A DNA stretch of 10,071 nucleotides from an uncultured bacterium (GTDB lineage Bacteria > CAIJMQ01), in the NCBI GenBank assembly GCA_903821905.1, contig CAIJMQ010000052.1, positions 1 through 10,071 on the forward strand, written 5' to 3'. This document shows positions 1 through 7,705 of this stretch, piece by piece. The position numbers and the translations under genes were made by a program. Under the pieces are notes generated by a model, which saw only the letters and a list, made by a program, of their open reading frames with translations, made no database searches and was not told where the DNA came from. How positions within the stretch are numbered: the stretch's first letter is position 1; each line of letters begins with the position of its first letter.

Positions 1-146
1 AGATAATATCAGAAGGTAAACATTATTTTCCTAAAACTACCGGCTCTCCCGACCTGTCTATGCTGTCTGCTGTCGGGCAGGGGTCAGTTAGGGGTTATAT
101 TGGAGCGATGAATGACAAGGGAATTTGGGGGACTAAGCCTCTTTAA
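1..146 (+). CDS. C-terminal end of an unrecognised protein (partial, 5' end outside window)
   Basis: An open frame enters from the left edge (first full codon at 3) and runs 47 codons to TAA at 144-146. The peptide is rich in Gly and Ser and ends in a motif reading GIWGTKPL. The other two plus frames have stops within the first 20 bases and the minus frames are broken, so this is the only reading that stays open across the segment. It converges on the response regulator gene, with 19 bp between the two stops. I do not recognise the family. The tail has no catalytic motif or membrane segment. Because the gene is cut by the window edge and the open stretch is short, chance cannot be excluded. 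Confidence 0.45.
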   Translation, partial: IISEGKHYFPKTTGSPDLSMLSAVGQGSVRGYIGAMNDKGIWGTKPL

Positions 147-158
147 AGAAAGTGAAGT

Positions 159-174
159 CCTGATTTTAGTCAGG
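159..174. terminator. Weak hairpin between the convergent genes, possible terminator
   Basis: CCTGA and TCAGG arms flank a 6-base loop, and the hairpin overlaps the last codons and stop of the response regulator gene. On the minus strand it is followed by a moderately T-rich stretch, not a clean T run. On the plus strand no T run follows. A five-pair stem is weak, so termination here is only a possibility. Confidence 0.25.
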
Positions 175-1554
175 GAGCTTCCCTCCATACTTTTTAATTC
201 TATATCGTAAAGTATCCCGGGATAATTTCAAGAGCTTGGCAGCTTTACTCTGATTCTGCTTGGTCATCTCAAGTGCTTTAAAGATAAGTTCTTTCTCCAC
301 ATCCGCAATCGAGATACCCTCCGAAGGAAGTTCTATCCCAAGTTTGTTTCCCGGAAGATCATTTTTACTGACAGGTAAACCAAGGCTTTCTTCCGAGAGA
401 GAATCTTTCTCCTCAAGGAGGACGCTTCTTTGGATAACATTCTTCAATTCCCGCACATTTCCTGGCCAGGAATATCTGACAAGAAGACTTTCAGCTTGCG
501 GGCTTAAACCTTTAATTTTTTTCCGGTAAAGCCGGTTGAATACTCCAATGAAATATTTAGCCAGCAAAATTATGTCCTCGCCACGTTCTCGTAACGGCGG
601 CATATGAATATTTATAACATTAAGCCGGTAGTAAAGGTCCTGACGGAAAAAGCCATCTCCAACTGCTTTATTGAGGTTCCTGTTAGTAGCGGCAATAACC
701 TGTACATCAACTTTTCTATCTTGGGTGCTCCCCAGCCTTCTGAACTTATTCTCCTCGAGAACCTTTAACAGTTTTAACTGAACAGCTTCGCTTAAATGGC
801 CAATTTCATCCAGAAAGATTGTCCCTTTATCAGCTACCTCCAGAAGTCCCTTCTTAGATTGTTTTGCATCTGTAAAAGCTCCTTTCTCGTGACCGAAAAG
901 CTCAGACTCAATTAGAGTTTCCGGGATGGCAGTACAATTAACCTCAACAAAAGCTCCGCCTTTACGTGCCCCGGTGTAATGAATGGCTTTTGCTACCATG
1001 CCTTTCCCACTGCCTGTTTCTCCCTCTATAAGTATTGTAGCTGCCTTTTCCGAAGAATCCGTTTCAGACTTTGAGAGCTTATTTATCAGGTCAAATATTG
1101 TCTGCATCTTGGGAGATTTTCCCATTATATTTTCAATCTTATACTCCTCACTCTCCTTACTCCTTAGGTAAGCCAACTCCTCTCGCAATCTGGCTGTCTG
1201 GAAAGCTTTATCAATAATCATTTTCAATTCATCCAAGTTAAGCGGCTTGCTTATGTACTCCGCAGCACCAAGCTTTATAGCCTGAACAGCGCCTTCAATA
1301 GACCCATAAGCCGTCATTATAATAACTTGTATATTTTCATCCTTCTTTTTAATCTTCTTTAGGATTTCTAAACCATCTACATCCGGCAGCTTTATATCAA
1401 GGAGCACCCCATCTACAACTTGGGAATTCAATATGTCAAGAGCCTCTTTTCCAGTCTTAGCTATGTAAACCTGATAATCAGACTTTTTTAAAAACCTCTC
1501 AAGTGACTTACAAAGTAAGTACTCGTCTTCTATTACCATTATGGTATCAGCCAC
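166..1554 (-). CDS. Sigma-54-dependent response regulator, NtrC/AtoC/ZraR family
   Basis: This 462-residue cytoplasmic transcription activator has three domains. The receiver (about 1-120) has acidic residues E9/D10, phosphoacceptor D53 in a LLDIKLPD motif, T81 and K103. The AAA+ sigma-54 interaction domain (about 140-370) has Walker A GETGSGKG at 178-185, the loop as GAFTDA at 225-230, and Walker B with D249/E250. A Fis-type helix-turn-helix lies near 418-456 (QNQSKAAKLLKLSRDTLRYR). When phosphorylated it should oligomerise and use ATP to open sigma-54 RNA polymerase complexes. Length is normal for the family. The start is GTG at 1554, which places four residues before the first receiver strand; a GGAG lies 10 bases upstream, and ATG at residue 6 is an alternative. 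It overlaps the kinase gene by 8 bp, so the kinase is almost certainly its partner. The linker before Walker A is slightly long and hydrophilic. Target genes are not evident here. Confidence 0.95.
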   Translation of the reverse strand: MADTIMVIEDEYLLCKSLERFLKKSDYQVYIAKTGKEALDILNSQVVDGVLLDIKLPDVDGLEILKKIKKKDENIQVIIMTAYGSIEGAVQAIKLGAAEYISKPLNLDELKMIIDKAFQTARLREELAYLRSKESEEYKIENIMGKSPKMQTIFDLINKLSKSETDSSEKAATILIEGETGSGKGMVAKAIHYTGARKGGAFVEVNCTAIPETLIESELFGHEKGAFTDAKQSKKGLLEVADKGTIFLDEIGHLSEAVQLKLLKVLEENKFRRLGSTQDRKVDVQVIAATNRNLNKAVGDGFFRQDLYYRLNVINIHMPPLRERGEDIILLAKYFIGVFNRLYRKKIKGLSPQAESLLVRYSWPGNVRELKNVIQRSVLLEEKDSLSEESLGLPVSKNDLPGNKLGIELPSEGISIADVEKELIFKALEMTKQNQSKAAKLLKLSRDTLRYRIKKYGGKLPD

Positions 1555-3094
1555 GATTCGTAGTCTCCATCTTTTTTATGGGAAACATTACTACTGTAGT
1601 TACTCCCTTACCAACACCCCTGCTGTTAATTTTAAGCAGGCCGCCATGTGCCTCAATGATTTTTAAAGAGATAGGCAGTCCAAGTCCAGTGCCATAAACT
1701 TTAGTTGTGAAGAAGGGGTCACAAACTTTTTTTAGATCCTTCTTAGATATACCGCTTCCATTATCAGTAATAACTATTTCCAAACAAGAATTGGCTCCCT
1801 TTCCTTTAAGAGAAGTACTTATATCCAGCTTCCCCTCTCGCGGCAGGGCTTCAATAGCATTTGAAATCAAGTTAGATAAAGCGTTTTCCATTTGAGATAA
1901 ATCAAGGGGAATTCTTGGCAAATTTTCTCCAAGAGATTTCCTGACCGACAAATTCTTCTTATTAATCTGCTGGGTAAAAGATGAAATAACTTCTTCAACA
2001 AGATAATTAACATCTGCTCCGGCAAGTTGTAATCTGGACGGATAGGAGAGGTTAAGTAGCCCCTTAAGTCGCCCATCAAGCTTGTCAACTTCATTTAATA
2101 TCTCTCCTAGGTCCTTTTTCATTTGATTATCATCTGTAAGCTCCCCAGCTATTAATTGAGCAGTTGCTCTAATCCCGGATAGTGGATTCCTTATACTGTG
2201 AGCTACAGCAGCCGCAAACTGCCCAATGGCAGCTAACCTCTCAGACTGCACCAGCTTATCACGTGTCTCTTTCAGCTGACGCGTTCTCTCTTCAACCATT
2301 CCTTCAAGCATCTTATTATAGTCTTCGATTTTTTTATTGGCTGACCGCAGACTCCGAGTCATTTGGTCGAAAGACTGTGTCAATGTCTCAATCTCATTCT
2401 TACCCCTAACTTCGATTTGTCCTCCCAATTCATCGGCTGATATCCTTTTCATCTTTTCCGTGAGGTGATGGATCGGACGGGAAATAGTTCTAGCTAGGAG
2501 AGCGGACAAGACCATTCCCGCAAACACAATTGGAGGTCCAAATGTTACAATGTCTAGGTATGCTCTTTCAGTCTGTTCGTGGATAGGTTCTGTAGAGAAA
2601 CCGACAACAACAAATCCGACATTCTTAGAATCTTCCACGATAGGAGCAGAGGCCTCGTAGATTTTACCGTAGTATTGGATGGAAGCACTAGTTGGGTTAC
2701 TTCTTTTGTAGCGAAACATGGATTGACCACCGGCTTGAAAATCTGAATCGGCTTGAAAATCTGAATGATAGATGCAATTACCTTCCGCATCGTAGAAAGC
2801 AGCGTAAAGCGCGTTCCTTATCTGGCCTATCTCTTTAACATTTTTTCTTAATGCTGATATATCCTTCTCCACTATCTTGTATCTACTATTAATTGCAAGT
2901 GGCACAATGATTGACCAGAGCTGGTTTTTGATTGAGTCAATAGCAGATTCCCTCTCCCTGACAACAAAGAGGCAAAAAACTGTACTCATACCGATTAACA
3001 TCAGCATGAAAGTCCAGATAGCAAACTTCAGCTGCAGGCTCAATCGGCTGATAATCTTCTTTAAAAATTCCATAATTTTTTGGTTGATTATCAT
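1547..3094 (-). CDS. Membrane-bound sensor histidine kinase with HAMP domain
   Basis: This 515-residue kinase should autophosphorylate and pass phosphate to the overlapping NtrC-type regulator. Order: transmembrane segment 1 (about 24-45), an extracytoplasmic sensor region (about 46-180, probably Cache/PAS-like by its layout), transmembrane segment 2 (about 182-201), HAMP (about 202-254), a predicted coiled coil, and the phosphoacceptor helix with H299 in AVAHSIRNPLSG. The ATPase domain follows, with the N box around N412, G1 DNGSG at 444-448, F box DPFFTTK at 459-465 and G2 GTGLG at 468-472. All key residues are present. The start chosen is ATG at 3094, because AGAGAG lies 6 bases upstream. 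TTG at 3100 would add two residues, and ATG at 3073 has no ribosome site. An 18-bp tandem duplication lies in the sensor region. The signal sensed is unknown. A promoter at 3176-3204 is its likely driver. Confidence 0.94.
   Translation of the reverse strand: MIINQKIMEFLKKIISRLSLQLKFAIWTFMLMLIGMSTVFCLFVVRERESAIDSIKNQLWSIIVPLAINSRYKIVEKDISALRKNVKEIGQIRNALYAAFYDAEGNCIYHSDFQADSDFQAGGQSMFRYKRSNPTSASIQYYGKIYEASAPIVEDSKNVGFVVVGFSTEPIHEQTERAYLDIVTFGPPIVFAGMVLSALLARTISRPIHHLTEKMKRISADELGGQIEVRGKNEIETLTQSFDQMTRSLRSANKKIEDYNKMLEGMVEERTRQLKETRDKLVQSERLAAIGQFAAAVAHSIRNPLSGIRATAQLIAGELTDDNQMKKDLGEILNEVDKLDGRLKGLLNLSYPSRLQLAGADVNYLVEEVISSFTQQINKKNLSVRKSLGENLPRIPLDLSQMENALSNLISNAIEALPREGKLDISTSLKGKGANSCLEIVITDNGSGISKKDLKKVCDPFFTTKVYGTGLGLPISLKIIEAHGGLLKINSRGVGKGVTTVVMFPIKKMETTNRG
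2731..2766. repeat. Perfect 18-bp tandem repeat, two copies
   Basis: The unit CGGCTTGAAAATCTGAAT (plus strand) occurs at 2731-2748 and again at 2749-2766 with no mismatch. It lies inside the histidine kinase gene and duplicates six residues, giving SDFQAD followed by SDFQAG at about residues 111-122 of the periplasmic sensor domain. Because it is a multiple of three it keeps the frame. The absence of any mismatch suggests a recent slippage event. Confidence 0.9.
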
Positions 3095-3100
3095 GTACAA

Positions 3101-3106
3101 CTCTCT
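3101..3106 (-). promoter_or_regulatory. Ribosome binding site of the histidine kinase (decides the start)
   Basis: AGAGAG lies 6 bases before the ATG at 3094. It is a modest match to the anti-Shine-Dalgarno, but it favours this ATG over TTG at 3100 (too close) and ATG at 3073 (no such site). Confidence 0.5.
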
Positions 3107-3148
3107 ACAAGTTAATTGCTTTTTCTCAATCCACAGTTTTCCACCGAT

Positions 3149-3172
3149 TCTGACAGACTATCCACTGTCAGA
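3149..3172. promoter_or_regulatory. Perfect inverted repeat at the predicted transcription start, candidate operator or leader hairpin
   Basis: Arms TCTGACAG (3149-3156) and CTGTCAGA (3165-3172) are perfect 8-bp inverted repeats separated by 8 bases. The right-hand arm begins 3 bases downstream of the -10 hexamer, so the element covers the expected transcription start near 3169. A dimeric regulator bound here would block the promoter. As RNA it could form an 8-pair stem near the 5' end. Which of these applies cannot be told from sequence. Confidence 0.5.
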
Positions 3173-3175
3173 GCG

Positions 3176-3204
3176 ATTATGTCATCCGTTCAAAAAACTG
3201 TCAA
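3176..3204 (-). promoter_or_regulatory. Sigma-70-type promoter for the two-component operon
   Basis: Read on the minus strand, TTGACA (3204-3199, six of six to the -35 consensus) is followed by a 17-bp spacer and CATAAT (3181-3176, five of six to the -10 consensus). This is an optimal spacer in the intergenic region between gatB and the kinase, on the right strand. The expected start is near 3169, leaving a leader of about 75 bases before the kinase ATG. It indicates that the kinase-regulator pair can be transcribed independently of the gat operon. No convincing sigma-54 (GG-N10-GC) promoter was seen here. Confidence 0.72.
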
Positions 3205-3270
3205 TAGAGTATAGAAGTCCAGAACAAATAGTGGCAAGCTCCTTCTTTGGATAAGACCATTCACCGGCAA

Positions 3271-4731
3271 CTACAATATTTCTAATTTCTGTTTTAATAA
3301 TTTGTTGACTGTTTGGGGATTTGCTTTGCCTTTTGTTGATTTCATTACCTGTCCGACTAAAAAGCTGAATGCGTTTGTTTTACCTTTCTTGAAATCGTCT
3401 ATTACTTGTTGGTTTTCTTTAAGGATTTTATCTACTGCTTGGGATATTTCTTCTTCGTCGGTTACTTGAATAAGACCTTTCTCTTTAACTATTTCCTGCG
3501 GAGCTTTGCCTTTCTCTAAAATCTCCGGCAATATATTCTTGGCAGTATTTTGGTTGATTAGTCCTTTATTAACAAGTGAAATTAATTCGACCAAATATTG
3601 AGGAGTAATTTGGGTTTTGCTTAAGGGTGTATTGTGTTCGTTTAAGTACCTTGTAACAGGACCTGCAATCCAGTTGGCTATATCTTTAGAGAAAATGCTT
3701 GTCCCAGGGTAAACGTTTTCCCCTAGTTTCAAGCATTCTTCGAAAAAATCTGCTGTTTCTTTGTCCGATAATATTATTCTCGAATCGTATTCATTCATCC
3801 GATATTTTGTTATGAATCTTTCTTTACGCACATTGGGAAGTTCGGGCATCTCTTTTTTTATTTTTTCTATTTCTTCTTCCGAAATGAAAAGAGGCGGCAG
3901 GTCCGGCTCTGGAAAATATCTGTAATCGTGCGCTTCTTCTTTGCTTCGCATGAGACGGGTTATTTGCTTTTCCTCATCCCACAACCGTGTTTCCTGCAAA
4001 ACTTTTTCTTTCTTTTCCAGCATTTTGGTTTGTCTTTCTATTTCGTGTTTGATTGCCAATAAAACTATTTTGAAGGAATTAAGATTTTTTATTTCCACTC
4101 TGGGCGGCAGATGAGTTTGTCCTTTTTCTCGGACCGAAATGTTCGCTTCGAATCTTAGAGAACCCTCTTCCATTTTACAGTCAGAGACCTCAGTATAAAG
4201 TAATATGTCCCTTAAGGTGTCCATAAATATTTCTACTTCTTCTGGACTTCTCAGGTCGGGTTTAGTCACTATTTCAACGAGTGGTATGCCCGTGCGGTTT
4301 AAATCTACAAGTGAAGCTTTTCCGTTTTCAAGATGTATATTCTTGCCGGCATCTTCTTCAAGATGAATATTTCCTATGCCAATTTTTTTCTTTTCATCGC
4401 CGAGGAGTTTAATTTCAAGAAATCCGTCTTTAGCGAAAGGGAAATACTGCTGTGAAATTTGATAATTTTTGGGAAGGTCGGGATAGTAATAGTTTTTCCT
4501 GTCAAACTTTGTTTGGCGTGTGATTGTACAGTTTAGTGCTAAAGCAGTTATAATCATATGCTCCACTGCTTTCTCGTTTACTACGGGAAGCACGCCGGGC
4601 AAGCCCATACATATCGGACAAACCTGCGAGTTGGGAGATGCCCCGAATTTCGTGGAACAGCTGCAAAATAGTTTTGTTTTGGTAGCCAGTTCAGCGTGTA
4701 TCTCAAGACCAATTACCGGTTCGTATTCCAT
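3271..4731 (-). CDS. gatB: Asp-tRNA(Asn)/Glu-tRNA(Gln) amidotransferase subunit B
   Basis: GatB (486 residues, close to the usual 475-480) binds misacylated Glu-tRNA(Gln) or Asp-tRNA(Asn), activates the side-chain carboxylate with ATP, and transfers ammonia from GatA. The N-terminus EPVIGLEIHAEL is the family signature. Four cysteines, C23, C25, C38 and C41 (CSCS and CPICMG), form the zinc site. The motif around DRKNYYYPDLPKNYQISQ belongs to the catalytic cradle, and HDYRYFPEPDLPP is another strong signature. The C-terminal helical and YqeY-like tRNA-binding domain includes NAFSFLVGQVMKSTKGKANP near the end. The ATG lies 5 bases after the gatA stop with an A/T-rich leader and no Shine-Dalgarno, so translation is probably coupled to gatA. 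It is the last gene of the long operon; no clear terminator follows. Confidence 0.97.
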   Translation of the reverse strand: MEYEPVIGLEIHAELATKTKLFCSCSTKFGASPNSQVCPICMGLPGVLPVVNEKAVEHMIITALALNCTITRQTKFDRKNYYYPDLPKNYQISQQYFPFAKDGFLEIKLLGDEKKKIGIGNIHLEEDAGKNIHLENGKASLVDLNRTGIPLVEIVTKPDLRSPEEVEIFMDTLRDILLYTEVSDCKMEEGSLRFEANISVREKGQTHLPPRVEIKNLNSFKIVLLAIKHEIERQTKMLEKKEKVLQETRLWDEEKQITRLMRSKEEAHDYRYFPEPDLPPLFISEEEIEKIKKEMPELPNVRKERFITKYRMNEYDSRIILSDKETADFFEECLKLGENVYPGTSIFSKDIANWIAGPVTRYLNEHNTPLSKTQITPQYLVELISLVNKGLINQNTAKNILPEILEKGKAPQEIVKEKGLIQVTDEEEISQAVDKILKENQQVIDDFKKGKTNAFSFLVGQVMKSTKGKANPQTVNKLLKQKLEIL

Positions 4732-4736
4732 AAATT

Positions 4737-6227
4737 TTAATTTAATTTCGGTTTTTTTAAATGATACTCCGTATTTTGTTCAAATGTATAAGAAGCTTGT
4801 AGAATTTTTCCTTCATCAAAAGGTTTGCCGATAATTTGAAGACCTATAGGTAATCCTTCAGAAGAAAATCCGCAGGGTAGAGAAATAGCAGGAAGTCCAG
4901 CCAAATTTACAGGTATTGTAAATATATCTGAAAGGTACATCTGTAATGGGTCGGAAATTTTCTCTCCTATTTTGAAAGCTGGGGTTGGAGAAACAGGTGT
5001 AATAATGACATCACATTTTTTAAAAGCTTCGTCAAAATCGTTTTTTATTAATGTTCTAACCTTTAGTGCTTTCAGATAGTAAGCTTCATAATAACCCGAA
5101 GATAAAGCATATGTCCCGAGCATTATTCTTCTTTTTACTTCATCACCGAAACCCTCATCTCTGGTTCGTTCATACATATCAACAATGGCACTGATGTCTC
5201 CGTCTCTTGCTCCTCGTCCTTCGTCCTTCGTTCTATATCCATAGTGTACGCCGTCGTATCGAGCAAGATTAGAGCTGGCTTCTGCAGGAGCAATAATATA
5301 GTATGCGGCAACTGCATATTCTGTGTGGGGCAAAGAGATTTCTAGGATTTCTGCCCCTAATTTTTTAAAAGTTTCTATACTATTTAAAATCGTTTTTTCT
5401 ACTTCTTTACTTGTTCCTTTTATAAAATATTCTTTAGGAACCCCGATTTTTAGATTTTTAGCATTATTTATTAAGTGCTTTGTATAATTGGGTACGTCTT
5501 CAGGGACAGAAGTGGAATCCATCGAGTCGTGTCCTGCTATTATATTAAGGATAATTGCAGTATCTCGTACATCTTTTGTAAACGAACCAATCTGGTCTAA
5601 AGAAGATGCAAATGCTACAAGTCCGTATCGTGAAACTCTCCCATATGTAGGTTTTAAGCCCACAACACCGCACATACTTGCCGGTTGGCGTATGGAGCCC
5701 CCGGTATCAGAACCAAGTGATAAAGGAGCAAAGTCAGCAGCTACACAAGCTGCCGAACCACCCGAAGAACCACCCGGTATAGTTGAAATATTCCAGGGAT
5801 TTCGGCAGACTCCATATGCTGAGTTCTCAGTTGAAGAACCCATAGCAAACTCGTCCATATTAGTTTTACCTAAAATTACAGCATCTGCTTTTTTTAATTT
5901 TTCTATAACCGTGGCGTCATAAATTGGTATGTAGTTTGAAAGTATTTTTGAACCGCAAGTAGTCCTGATTTCTTTTGTCGATATGATATCTTTTATTGCT
6001 ATAGGAATACCTGATAATGAACTTATTTCTTCACCCTTACTTATTTTCTTGTCTACTCCCTTGGCTTTCTGCAAAGCCGATTCTTTAGTAAGAGTGATAT
6101 AGGAATTTATTTTTTTGTCTAATTTTTCTATGCGTTCATAAATGCTCGTGGTAATCTCGAGGGAAGAAATTTTCTTCTCTACAAGCAAATTGTGAAGCTC
6201 GTGAGCAGTTGATTTATGTAATTCCAT
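4737..6227 (-). CDS. gatA: Asp-tRNA(Asn)/Glu-tRNA(Gln) amidotransferase subunit A
   Basis: GatA (496 residues) is the amidase-signature glutaminase that releases ammonia from glutamine (or asparagine) and channels it to GatB. The catalytic Ser-cisSer-Lys triad is complete: K79 in GIPIAIKD, S154 in PGGSSGGS and S178 in [13 protein letters not shown]. These are the same positions as in the Staphylococcus aureus enzyme. The ordinary C-terminal motifs are present ([32 protein letters not shown]). One oddity is an insertion of roughly nine residues at T333-D344, between YGYR and the helix [12 protein letters not shown], encoded by a 7-base repeat. The start is ATG at 6227, 5 bases after the gatC stop, with no Shine-Dalgarno, so coupling to gatC is likely. 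The protein should still be active because the insertion is far from the triad in sequence. Confidence 0.97.
   Translation of the reverse strand: MELHKSTAHELHNLLVEKKISSLEITTSIYERIEKLDKKINSYITLTKESALQKAKGVDKKISKGEEISSLSGIPIAIKDIISTKEIRTTCGSKILSNYIPIYDATVIEKLKKADAVILGKTNMDEFAMGSSTENSAYGVCRNPWNISTIPGGSSGGSAACVAADFAPLSLGSDTGGSIRQPASMCGVVGLKPTYGRVSRYGLVAFASSLDQIGSFTKDVRDTAIILNIIAGHDSMDSTSVPEDVPNYTKHLINNAKNLKIGVPKEYFIKGTSKEVEKTILNSIETFKKLGAEILEISLPHTEYAVAAYYIIAPAEASSNLARYDGVHYGYRTKDEGRGARDGDISAIVDMYERTRDEGFGDEVKRRIMLGTYALSSGYYEAYYLKALKVRTLIKNDFDEAFKKCDVIITPVSPTPAFKIGEKISDPLQMYLSDIFTIPVNLAGLPAISLPCGFSSEGLPIGLQIIGKPFDEGKILQASYTFEQNTEYHLKKPKLN
5197..5231 (-). repeat. Degenerate heptanucleotide tandem repeat inside gatA
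   Basis: On the minus strand, five 7-base units follow each other: ACGAAGG, ACGAAGG, ACGAGGA, GCAAGAG, ACGGAGA. The first two are identical and the rest drift. The array is mostly purine and encodes [12 protein letters not shown], residues 333-344 of GatA, where homologues have a shorter segment. Because 7 is not a multiple of 3, the peptide cycles through all three frames, and only certain net lengths keep gatA in frame. Confidence 0.75.
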
Positions 6228-6232
6228 TATGA

Positions 6233-6526
6233 CTATTCTATTATTGGAGGTACTTTAAAATAACCTCTTTCTTTGTCGGGTGCATTTTTGAGTACTTCTT
6301 CTACTGTAGGGGATGGTTTTTGAAAGTCTTTTCTTCTAACATTTCTCAGGGGAACTACATGTGAAGTCGGTTCCGTCTTGGATGTATCTAGTTCATTTAG
6401 TTTTTCTATATACTCAAGTATAGTATTTAACTGGCGAGTAAATTTTTCTGTCTGTTCTCCTTTTAGTTTCAACCGAGAAAGTCTTGCTACATACTCGACA
6501 TCTTTTTTGTTTATGATATTTTTCAT
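6233..6526 (-). CDS. gatC: Asp-tRNA(Asn)/Glu-tRNA(Gln) amidotransferase subunit C
   Basis: GatC (97 residues, the normal length) is the small subunit that wraps around the GatA-GatB interface and stabilises the complex. The N-terminal signature with [20 protein letters not shown], the central segment [22 protein letters not shown], and the C-terminal FKVPPIIE are all typical. It sits first in a gatCAB cluster. Its ATG overlaps the stop of the upstream aminotransferase in an ATGA arrangement, which suggests coupling. AAGGA lies only 2 bases before the ATG, unusually close for a ribosome site. Confidence 0.96.
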   Translation of the reverse strand: MKNIINKKDVEYVARLSRLKLKGEQTEKFTRQLNTILEYIEKLNELDTSKTEPTSHVVPLRNVRRKDFQKPSPTVEEVLKNAPDKERGYFKVPPIIE

Positions 6527-7698
6527 GATCCTTGTATTACTTTTTTAATTCCCCTTAGTGCTTGTTTTATTCTATGTTCATTTTCCACCAATGCAAATCT
6601 TAAGAATCCTTCGCCATTATCGCCGAATCCAATACCCGGAGAACATACTACATCGCCCTCTTTCAATAGGCGGATTGAAAAATTTAACGAACCTTCTTCC
6701 TTAAATTTTTCTGGAACCGGAGCCCAGACATACATTGTTGCTTTAGGTAATTCCACGTGCCATCCCAGCCTCTGGATACCTCTTACAAAGGTATCTCTTC
6801 TTTCTTTATAATTTTCCAAAGTTTTTACAACATAATCCTGTGGACCATTTAGTGCTTGAATAGTGGCAACCTGAATTGGAGTGAATACTCCATAATCATA
6901 ATAACTTTTAATCTTTGTAAGAGCGCCCACAATATCTTTATTGCCTACCAGAAATCCCACCCTCCAGCCAGCCATATTGTATGTCTTGGAAATAGAGTAG
7001 AATTCAACTCCTACTTTTTTTGCATCTTTTGCTTGCATAAAAGATGGAGCTTTATAACCGTCAAAACATATATCTGCATAAGCAAAATCGTGTATTACAA
7101 TCAACTTATGTTTTTTTGCGAATTTGACGATCTCTTCAAAAAATTTCAGTGGGGCTGTTCTTGTTGTAGGATTATGAGGGAAAGATAGAACTAAAACTTT
7201 CGCTTTTGGGGATGTTTTTTTGACGGTACGCTCTAACTCGGCAATAAAAGAATTCTCGTCTAATAAAGGTGTGGTTATAAGATTCCCTCCAGCGATAGCA
7301 ATATGGTAGATATGGGAAGGATAGGTGGGTGTTGGGACTATTACAGTATCTCCCTCGTCTAATATGGCTAATGCAAGGTGAGAAAATCCTTCTTTTACCC
7401 CTATGCAAACAACAGCTTCTGTTTCCGGGTTTAGCTTAACATCATATTGCTCCTTGTATCTTTTTACTATAGCTTTTCTTAAATTTGTAATGCCTCTTGA
7501 TGCAGAGTAGCCGTGGACTTTTTGATTTTGAGCTGTTTCAATTAGTTTCTCTATTATCTTAGGAGAAGGAGGTTGGTCTGGATTACCCATACCCAAATCA
7601 ATAATATCTCTTCCTTCTCTTCTTGCCTCACTTTTAAGTTTATTTAATCTTGCAAATATATATGTGGGCAATCTTGAAATTCTTTTAGATTCAATCAT
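6523..7698 (-). CDS. alaC: Class I/II PLP-dependent aminotransferase, AlaC-type (alanine transaminase)
   Basis: This 391-residue cytoplasmic fold-type I aminotransferase aligns along its length with E. coli AlaC as I remember it (RLPxYxF, DIIDxxMGNPD, HGYSxSRGI, MAGWRVGF, SYxDYGxFTPxQVA). AlaC interconverts pyruvate and glutamate with alanine and 2-oxoglutarate. Key residues: N176 in FPHNPT, D204 in HDFAYAD contacting the pyridine nitrogen, Y207, the Schiff-base lysine K238 in SISKTYNMAGW, and R367 in LRFALVEN for the substrate carboxylate. Related enzymes include LL-diaminopimelate aminotransferase and other broad-specificity transaminases, so the substrate is inferred. It starts 7 bases after the pilT stop without a Shine-Dalgarno, and its TGA overlaps the gatC start. 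Confidence 0.88.
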   Translation of the reverse strand: MIESKRISRLPTYIFARLNKLKSEARREGRDIIDLGMGNPDQPPSPKIIEKLIETAQNQKVHGYSASRGITNLRKAIVKRYKEQYDVKLNPETEAVVCIGVKEGFSHLALAILDEGDTVIVPTPTYPSHIYHIAIAGGNLITTPLLDENSFIAELERTVKKTSPKAKVLVLSFPHNPTTRTAPLKFFEEIVKFAKKHKLIVIHDFAYADICFDGYKAPSFMQAKDAKKVGVEFYSISKTYNMAGWRVGFLVGNKDIVGALTKIKSYYDYGVFTPIQVATIQALNGPQDYVVKTLENYKERRDTFVRGIQRLGWHVELPKATMYVWAPVPEKFKEEGSLNFSIRLLKEGDVVCSPGIGFGDNGEGFLRFALVENEHRIKQALRGIKKVIQGS

Positions 7699-7705
7699 GT
7701 TATTT

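Noticed and set aside
48-77. CCCGAC and GTCGGG inverted arms with an 18-base CTGTCT-rich loop
   Set aside because: Lies inside the left-edge open frame and the loop is long; no T run follows, so it is not a convincing terminator or RNA.
368-374. Another CTGACAG half-site inside the regulator gene
   Set aside because: A single 7-base half-site in coding sequence with no partner arm is expected by chance.
3127-3166. Two sequences resembling DnaA boxes (CAATCCACA and CTATCCACT) before the kinase
   Set aside because: Each matches only seven of nine bases, there are just two, no AT-rich unwinding region or replication gene is near, and one lies inside the palindrome.
3095-3270. Possible small gene or gatB terminator in the intergenic region
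   Set aside because: Only a very short TTG-started frame is present and no stem followed by T residues was found after the gatB stop.
1-3270. Impression of higher GC in the two-component genes than in the gat genes
   Set aside because: Only two 60-base lines were counted (27 of 60 and 23 of 60), too few to claim horizontal transfer.
5488-5922. 144-codon plus-strand open frame opposite gatA
   Set aside because: It is the antisense of the conserved GatA catalytic region, and the peptide has no recognisable features.
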